A stretch of DNA of 63,175 bases. Source: Candidatus Rokuibacteriota bacterium (GTDB lineage Bacteria > Methylomirabilota > Methylomirabilia > Rokubacteriales > CSP1-6). A program made the position numbers and the translations under genes. The stretch lies in the NCBI GenBank assembly GCA_003220495.1, contig QHSP01000043.1:1-63175 (forward strand), in the 5' to 3' direction. The notes beneath the pieces are model-generated. The model was not told the DNA's origin and did no database searches. It saw nothing but the letters and a program-made list of their open reading frames with translations. Positions 58,231 to 63,175 of the stretch are shown piece after piece (within the stretch, counting starts at the first letter, position 1; every line of letters begins with the position of its first letter).

Positions 58231-59034
58231 TCAGATCGAGCGAGATTCCCGATACCGCTCCGGCGCATATCGGTTGGCCAGCAAGCCGGTTGCCTCCTCC
58301 ACCTTGATGGCCTGCACCAGCACGCCCTCCTGCCCATAGGGTAAGTACGCCTGCACCTGGCCAGACGGCGCGACGAGAGTCGTCGCCGATTCCTGGAAGC
58401 GCAAGCCGTAGTTGACGCTGGCGAAGTAGATCGCGTTTTCGATGCTGCGCATCATCATCGCCTTCTCGTAGTACGGCGCGTCGGTCGAGCCCCACTGCGT
58501 CAGGCGGACGCCTGTCTGATCGCTTCCCGTGTGGTGGGGGTGAAAGACGATCCTGGCGCCCCGCACCGCCGCCCATCGCACGGTCTCGGGATAGCGCCAG
58601 CCCTCGTGGCAAATCGAGATTCCAAACTTGGTCCCGTTGATCTCGAAGAGCTGGCGGGTGGTGCCCGGCACATAGAACTGATCCTCGCTCGGAGCGAGTT
58701 GGTTCTTGGTCTGGTATCCCTGGATCTGGCCCCGAGCGTCGATGACGACGGCGACGATCTGCCGGCCGGCGTCCACGAGCCGCTCCATCCCGAGGATCGT
58801 CGCCACCGCGTAGGTCCGCGCCAACTGCGCCCCGGCCTGGAGCACGCGTTCCTGCTGCGAACGATCGAAGGGCAACACGTCGAAGTCCTGTCCCCGCAGA
58901 CCGGGGAGGTAGGCCTCCGGGAAACACACGATCTCCGCGCCCTGGGCCGAAGCCTCGGACAGGAGCCGCTTCATCCTGTCCAGGCCGTCCTCGACGGTGG
59001 TGGCGATCCCAGGCGACGCCAGGCCAATGATCAT
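58231..59034 (-). CDS. Carbon-nitrogen hydrolase (nitrilase superfamily)
   Basis: The 267-aa product has the complete Glu-Lys-Cys triad: Glu40 in VCFPEAYLPG, Lys110 in YQTKNQL and Cys142 in GISICHEGWRYPE. It cleaves amides or nitriles in the cytoplasm. The ATG at 59034 with GAGAGG upstream was chosen. A GTG 15 nt earlier overlaps the stop of the binding-protein gene and is an alternative. The three minus-strand genes (binding protein, nitrilase, GGCT-like) form one operon. Confidence 0.9.
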   Translation of the reverse strand: MIIGLASPGIATTVEDGLDRMKRLLSEASAQGAEIVCFPEAYLPGLRGQDFDVLPFDRSQQERVLQAGAQLARTYAVATILGMERLVDAGRQIVAVVIDARGQIQGYQTKNQLAPSEDQFYVPGTTRQLFEINGTKFGISICHEGWRYPETVRWAAVRGARIVFHPHHTGSDQTGVRLTQWGSTDAPYYEKAMMMRSIENAIYFASVNYGLRFQESATTLVAPSGQVQAYLPYGQEGVLVQAIKVEEATGLLANRYAPERYRESRSI

Positions 59035-59045
59035 GGATGCCTCTC

Positions 59046-60581
59046 TCACTTCGCCTTGAGCTTCACGTCTTCATAAGGACCGGAGAACGGAAAGCCGGTG
59101 ATGAGCCCGAGCCCCGACTCCTCCACCCGCGGTCCGAAGCCGCCCATCGCCGCGAACTGCCAGATCGGCGCGAACATCGCCTTCTCGTGGACGAGCTGCT
59201 GGATGCGATGCAGCGTTGCCTCGCGGCGCTTGCGATCAAGCTCGGTCGCCTGCTCCCGGAACAGCCCGTCGATGTCGGAGTAGCTGCCGTACACGTAGGC
59301 GCCGCCCGCCACGACGAATGCCTCGAGCCTGGTCGGCGCGTTGCCGAAGGCGGCGCTCGCGCTCAGCACGAGATTCTTGAACGTCTTCTCGACCTGCCCC
59401 TTGTTGTACGACGCCCGCTCGAGCGGCCGGAGCTTCAGGCGAAAGCCGGCCGCCTGAAGGTCGTTGGCCACGGGCTCGGCGATGCCGGTGTGCACGGCGT
59501 CGCAGGTGAAGTCTCCCGCATCGAACCCGTTGGGATACCCCGCCTCCGCCAGGAGCTGCTTCGCCCGGGCCCGATCGTAAGGAATGGCGGGCGGCTGCCA
59601 GAAGAACTCGAAGTGCGACGGGATGAGGCTGTAGGTCATGCGCGAGTATCCGAGCGTCTCGGCCTGGTTGATTGCCTGCCGATCGATCGCGTAGTTCGCG
59701 GCGAGCCGCACCCGGCGGTCGTGCCAGGGGGATTTCGGATCCCACTGATCGACGAAGTAGACCCAGTAGGAATTGTTCGCGAGCGCGGGCTTGAGCGTGA
59801 GCCCCGGCGTTCGCCGGAGCTCTTCGCCAAGCGATGCCGTCATCCAGTAGCTGACGTCGATCTCGCCGCGCTTGAGCGCGGCGAACCGTGTCGACGGGTC
59901 GGGGATCGTTCTGAAGACGAGCCGCTTCACCTGCGGGACCTTGCGCCAGTACTGGTCGACGGCCTCGAGCACGAGCTCGACGCCCGGCGTGAACGAGACG
60001 AAGCGATAGGGCCCGGCGCCGATCGGCGCCTTCTTGAACCCGTCGTCGCCGACCTTCTCGACGTATTTCTTGGGCACGATCCACCCCGCGCCGGTCGCGC
60101 TGGAGTAAAAAGTGAGGAAATCGGGCCACGGCTCCTTGAGGCGGAAACGGACGCGCGTCGAGCCCGAGGTCTCGACCGCCGCCACCCGCTCCTTGAACGT
60201 CTTGCTCGCCGCCCCCCGGTAGCGCTCGAACGAGAACTTGACGTCCTCGGCGGTGACCGGATCGCCGTTGTGGAACCGCACGCCGTTGCGCAGGACGAAC
60301 TCGTACGCGAGCCCGTCCGTCGAGAGCGTCCACGACTCGGCCAGACTGGGCGCCAGCGGATTGCCCGGGAGCGGCTTCACCATCGCGTCGTGAATCGCGT
60401 ACATCAGCATGAACGGCGTCACGATGCCCGTCGTTTCGGCCGGATCGAACCACGTGGGCACGAGGGAGACGTGAATGCCCCAGGTCATCTGCCCTTCCGG
60501 CGCCGCCGCGGCCCCCACGACGCCACCAGCCAGGATCATCAGAACGAGCACCGCCGTCGCGATACCGAGGATCCTTCTCAT
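59046..60581 (-). CDS. ABC transporter substrate-binding protein, family 5 (oligopeptide type)
   Basis: The 511-aa exported protein has a signal peptide (GIATAVLVLMILAGGVVGAAAA). Family-5 motifs are SLAESWTLSTDGLAYEFVL, GVRFHNGDPVTAEDVKFSF and HDRRVRLAANYAIDRQAI. It is a paralogue of the protein at 52740 along its whole length. GGGAGG lies upstream of the ATG. It is first in an operon with nitrilase and GGCT-like genes, suggesting uptake and hydrolysis of an amide- or gamma-glutamyl-containing compound. The gap 60582-60793 shows nothing I can support. Confidence 0.9.
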   Translation of the reverse strand: MRRILGIATAVLVLMILAGGVVGAAAAPEGQMTWGIHVSLVPTWFDPAETTGIVTPFMLMYAIHDAMVKPLPGNPLAPSLAESWTLSTDGLAYEFVLRNGVRFHNGDPVTAEDVKFSFERYRGAASKTFKERVAAVETSGSTRVRFRLKEPWPDFLTFYSSATGAGWIVPKKYVEKVGDDGFKKAPIGAGPYRFVSFTPGVELVLEAVDQYWRKVPQVKRLVFRTIPDPSTRFAALKRGEIDVSYWMTASLGEELRRTPGLTLKPALANNSYWVYFVDQWDPKSPWHDRRVRLAANYAIDRQAINQAETLGYSRMTYSLIPSHFEFFWQPPAIPYDRARAKQLLAEAGYPNGFDAGDFTCDAVHTGIAEPVANDLQAAGFRLKLRPLERASYNKGQVEKTFKNLVLSASAAFGNAPTRLEAFVVAGGAYVYGSYSDIDGLFREQATELDRKRREATLHRIQQLVHEKAMFAPIWQFAAMGGFGPRVEESGLGLITGFPFSGPYEDVKLKAK

Positions 60582-60793
60582 GGTTGAGCACCTCCCTCGC
60601 GTCGACATTATGAGCCCAGTGGAGCTCGATCAGTCGACTATCGACGGTCCTGCGCCTTCGCCCAGGGGAACGCTGAGGTTCGGTCCCATCACTGAACGAG
60701 CGGCCCGCGAACGCGCGCGCGGTGAGAGACCTGATCGCGTCCTGGTCGGCCCCGGACTCAGGACGAATCAGGACCGGTAGGCGCGCGAACGCT

Positions 60794-61288
60794 CTAACCA
60801 TCCCCTACTGCCGTGTCCGGCCCAGCGCGCTGCCGTTCATGCAGCGCTTGTAGACGGAGTCGCTCCCGCAATCCGCCGACCGTCTCGTCGGGCCAACCCG
60901 CATCGATTCCGAGATGATAGAGATTCGTGCATCGCAGTCCGCGCAAGAATGCCCGGAAGACCCGGCGCGGCGCAAGAAAGAGGCCGGTCGAGGCGGCGCC
61001 CAGGTTGAGGATCCACGCCGCATAGTAGTGGCGACAACCGCTCCCGAGCTCCCAGGCCCCAATCTCTGCCTCGCCAACCAGCGTCGTATCGCAACCAGTG
61101 GCCACGTGATGAAGATCGTGCGGTAGCAAGGCGGCACGACGTCCGTTCGTGTTCGGGAACACGAACGGCACCGGCCCGATCTTGATCCGCACCCAGTTGC
61201 GGGCGTAGCCTCCGTCCTCCTCGAGGCCGTTCTCGCGGAGGTATCGGGCCCGCGCCTCACGAAGCGTCCAGTGTCGGGGCGCAGCCAT
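60794..61288 (-). CDS. Coq4-like protein
   Basis: The 164-aa helical protein contains the zinc-ligand motif of ubiquinone-biosynthesis protein Coq4, HDxxH-x11-E: His57-Asp58, His61 and Glu73 in LPHDLHHVATGCDTTLVGE. Coq4 organises the Q-biosynthesis complex and, in recent work, takes part in oxidative decarboxylation of the ring. The rest of the sequence is divergent. The start is taken at ATG 61288; a TTG 30 nt upstream is possible. It lies just after the HIT/GNAT region. Confidence 0.65.
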   Translation of the reverse strand: MAAPRHWTLREARARYLRENGLEEDGGYARNWVRIKIGPVPFVFPNTNGRRAALLPHDLHHVATGCDTTLVGEAEIGAWELGSGCRHYYAAWILNLGAASTGLFLAPRRVFRAFLRGLRCTNLYHLGIDAGWPDETVGGLRERLRLQALHERQRAGPDTAVGDG

Positions 61289-61328
61289 TCGATCTTTGCG
61301 TGGCGTCTGAGAGCTCAAATGCTCTTCG

Positions 61329-61560
61329 TCATCCCCTGAGATTCACCATCTCGAGGTCGTGGCGCATGATCGGGCGAGGCGGCACGCGGCGCGCCACGGT
61401 CCTGAATCCGGCGCGCGCGAAGGTCGAGGCATAGCCAGTGCCCGAAGCGCTCGGCGTCAAATCGCAGAAATCAGCGCGGACGTAACGCCCCGCTTGCGAT
61501 AGCCCTTGCGCACATAGAAACAGGAGAGCGACCAGACACGACCACCACCGATTTGCCGGC
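61329..61560 (-). pseudogene. Degraded GNAT acetyltransferase fragment
   Basis: Two pieces of a GCN5-type acetyltransferase are visible in different frames of the minus strand. The CoA-binding core VWSLSCFYVRKGYRKRGVT (followed by SALISAI and a stop) lies in one frame. The C-terminal GYASTFARAGFRTVARRVP lies in the frame shared with the HIT gene. The 30-40 residues that normally join them are missing, so there has been a deletion as well as a frameshift. No N-terminal part is present. Confidence 0.7.
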
Positions 61561-61940
61561 TGCTTCAGCCAATACCGAATGCCACGTCCCGCATAGGGTT
61601 CTTGCCGAAAGCGCGGCATGACGTGCATGTGGGCGTGCATGGTGATCTGTCCTCCAACCGTCCAGCAGTTCCACCCAACGTTGTACCCGTCGGGATGGTA
61701 GTGCTCGTCCATCCACGATTTGACGTGTTTGAGTAGTACGAAGGTCGCGTCGACTTCTTCCGGTGTCAGGTCAAAGACGGTCTCGGCGTGCCTCGCAGGA
61801 ATGATGACGCCTGAGCCAAGCAGAGCACCTTGTGCCTTCTCATTCTGCAGAAATAGCACCGTGTCGTTGCGAAGAATGACTCTCTGATCCGCATTCGCAT
61901 CCAGACGACAGAAGTCGCAGTCATTCCGCGGATTGCTCAT
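61329..61940 (-). CDS. HIT-family protein, C-terminus fused to GNAT debris
   Basis: The 203-aa frame has residues 1-131 as a normal HIT nucleotide hydrolase: two CxxC-like N-terminal Cys (CDFC), VIIPARHAETVFDLTPEE and the HxHxH triad MHAHMHVMPRF (His102, 104, 106). Relatives end soon after GIRYxLKQPANR. Here the frame runs on for about 70 residues that are not HIT. The final part (ASTFARAGFRTVARRVP, PRPIMRHDLEM) is the C-terminus of a GNAT acetyltransferase. The fusion therefore looks accidental. Confidence 0.8.
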   Translation of the reverse strand: MSNPRNDCDFCRLDANADQRVILRNDTVLFLQNEKAQGALLGSGVIIPARHAETVFDLTPEEVDATFVLLKHVKSWMDEHYHPDGYNVGWNCWTVGGQITMHAHMHVMPRFRQEPYAGRGIRYWLKQPANRWWSCLVALLFLCAQGLSQAGRYVRADFCDLTPSASGTGYASTFARAGFRTVARRVPPRPIMRHDLEMVNLRG

Positions 61941-61984
61941 TCCTCGACTCCTTCCGGCGCGTCTGGTTGTTGGCCGGTGTTCGC

Positions 61985-62824
61985 TCAGGCCCGCCGCGCC
62001 ACGGTGAGCAGGTGCGCGCTCACGCCGAGAAGCGTCGGCTCGGCCTCGAGCGGGGCGAGCGCGGCGAGCAACACCGCCCGGCGCCGCTCGTCGGCGAGTC
62101 GGGCGTCCAAGTCCGGCAGGAGCCAGCCAGCCCCCTCCACGGCAAGCGTCGCCTCGTGCGCCAGGCCGGCCGCCGAGCACTCGACCGCCAGGTCCTCCGG
62201 CCGATGGAAGTAGGCGGTCGTAAAGTACGCCGGGTCGCCCGTCGGATTGCGGTGCCGGCCGTCCCGCCGGTCGCCGGCGGCGACGGCCGCGAATGCCGGG
62301 TCCTCGAGGTACCCACCCCGGAGGCCGTCCAAGGTCGAGGCAAAGCGCGGGATCGCCGCGGCGATGATGACCCCGCCCCGCCGACACACGCGACGGGCCT
62401 CGGCGAGTGCCTGCAGCCGCTCGGCGCGCTCTGGCAAGTGGTAGAGGGGTCCGAGAAGGAGCACGGCGTCGGCGCTCGCATCCGGCAGTCGGAGCGCACG
62501 CGCGTCGCCCACCTCGGCACTGGCGAGCGTCACGCCACGCCGACCGTCGGCCGTGGCGCGCGCCTGCTCGACGTGCAGCGGCACGGGATCCACCAGGTGG
62601 ACGCGGTACCCGCGTTCCGCCAGCCAGACGGCGTATCGCCCGGGGCCGCCGCCGACATCCACGATCACGGCGGGCGGCGCCGGCAGATATCGCTCGAGCA
62701 GCGCCTGGGTGCGTGCGTACTCGAGCGCGCCAGCCCCGCCGGCGAGTCGGTCGCGTTCGAGTCCGCGGGCGTAGTATGCCGCGATCTCCTCGGCATCGCG
62801 CGACGCGTCGTTAGATCTAGACAT
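61985..62824 (-). CDS. Class I SAM-dependent methyltransferase
   Basis: The 279-aa protein has motif I VIVDVGGGPGRYAVWLAE, the acidic VHLVDPVPLHVEQA, GDARALRLPDASADAVLLLG, PLYHLPERAERLQALAEARR and RGGVIIAAAIPRFAS. Such proteins modify small molecules; the substrate is unknown. GAGGA lies 5 nt before the ATG. The start overlaps by 8 nt the stop region of a 42-aa gene. Confidence 0.87.
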   Translation of the reverse strand: MSRSNDASRDAEEIAAYYARGLERDRLAGGAGALEYARTQALLERYLPAPPAVIVDVGGGPGRYAVWLAERGYRVHLVDPVPLHVEQARATADGRRGVTLASAEVGDARALRLPDASADAVLLLGPLYHLPERAERLQALAEARRVCRRGGVIIAAAIPRFASTLDGLRGGYLEDPAFAAVAAGDRRDGRHRNPTGDPAYFTTAYFHRPEDLAVECSAAGLAHEATLAVEGAGWLLPDLDARLADERRRAVLLAALAPLEAEPTLLGVSAHLLTVARRA

Positions 62825-62945
62825 AGAGATCCTCGGCGCTGTGCCACACGTGCCCGAGATTCCGCATGACGAGAGCGCAGTCGAACTCCACACTTCCGTT
62901 CGGAGATCTCGTCTCGTCCGAGAAGTAACTGACCGGGAGCCGCAT
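62817..62945 (-). CDS. Small hypothetical protein, 42 aa
   Basis: A short frame lies between the TrmL-like and methyltransferase genes: 7 nt after the first and overlapping the second by 8 nt. GAGG precedes the ATG. The peptide is well mixed, with aromatic and charged residues (RLPVSYFSDETRSPNG, VMRNLGHVWHSAEDLYV), rather than the Arg/Ala-rich noise of shadow frames. I do not recognise it. Confidence 0.5.
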   Translation of the reverse strand: MRLPVSYFSDETRSPNGSVEFDCALVMRNLGHVWHSAEDLYV

Positions 62946-62952
62946 GGTCGCC

Positions 62953-63175
62953 TCACCCGCAAGTTAATTGGTCGTTGGACCGGCGCTGCCGGAGCACCTC
63001 GTACACCGCCACCGCCACGCTCGTCGACAGATTGAGTGACCGGACGCGCGGCGACAGGATCGGCATCGCGACAAACCGATCGCGATATCGCTCGTGAAGT
63101 GCGGCCGGCAGTCCGCCGGTTTCGCACCCAAAGACAAGTACGACACCATTCGATGCACCGAGCGGCGCATCCCAG
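62953..63175 (-). CDS. trmL: TrmL-type (SpoU) tRNA 2'-O-methyltransferase, 5' part outside window
   Basis: The last 74 codons are visible. They include the SPOUT knot motifs VVLVFGCETGGLP and MPILSPRVRSLNLSTSVAVA followed by VYEVLRQ, diagnostic of TrmL, which methylates the wobble ribose of tRNA-Leu. The protein ends shortly after VLRQRRSNDQ. The N-terminus lies beyond the right edge. Confidence 0.88.
   Translation of the reverse strand, partial: WDAPLGASNGVVLVFGCETGGLPAALHERYRDRFVAMPILSPRVRSLNLSTSVAVAVYEVLRQRRSNDQLTCG

Overview
This 63 kb, very GC-rich window is densely coded. It is most likely a bacterial chromosome fragment from the Candidatus Rokubacteria / Methylomirabilota group or a similar soil lineage. 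That placement is an inference from gene content: several LLM-class F420/FMN oxidoreductases, amidohydrolase-2 proteins, a CaiB/BaiF CoA-transferase, MmgE/PrpD and NIPSNAP proteins, orphan family-5 solute-binding proteins, and use of selenocysteine. I saw no rRNA, tRNA, CRISPR array, phage or insertion sequence.

Layout. 1-12.7 kb: a secreted NHL-propeller protein (cut by the window edge), an enolase-superfamily/LLM pair, a secreted subtilase translationally coupled to a PrcB-like partner, a sugar ABC importer without its ATPase, and an amidohydrolase. 12.7-30.7 kb: a cell-envelope block with a 2873-aa cyclic beta-1,2-glucan synthase, small stress-type proteins, a DUF748/AsmA-like protein, a BON lipoprotein, an AI-2E-family permease with an extra C-terminal domain, a class A penicillin-binding protein and an MFS transporter. 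30.7-35.3 kb: an ABC-2 exporter, an unknown membrane protein and an amidase lipoprotein. 35.5-50.6 kb: catabolic genes, including a nine-gene plus-strand cluster (42.2-50.6 kb) with two paralogous LigB-like dioxygenase proteins. 50.6-63.2 kb: a SelW-like selenoprotein, VOC, methyltransferases, two orphan oligopeptide-type binding proteins, a second MmgE/PrpD, a tandem carboxymuconolactone-decarboxylase-like protein, a PEP-mutase-family lyase, nitrilase, a Coq4-like protein, a HIT protein fused to GNAT debris, and the 3' end of a TrmL-type methyltransferase.

Two things stand out. First, five sigma-54 type (-24/-12) promoters occur in the envelope block. Each lies downstream of one of four copies of a palindromic box, GTAA-N3-TTAC, often extended by a third half-site. 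Together they look like one enhancer-binding-protein regulon controlling small membrane, DUF748, YtxH, BON and hydrophilic proteins. The regulator is not in the window. Second, the gene at 51309-51602 reads through an in-frame UGA in a CxxU motif. A hairpin with bacterial SECIS-like geometry lies 21 nt downstream, so conventional gene calling would truncate or miss this protein.
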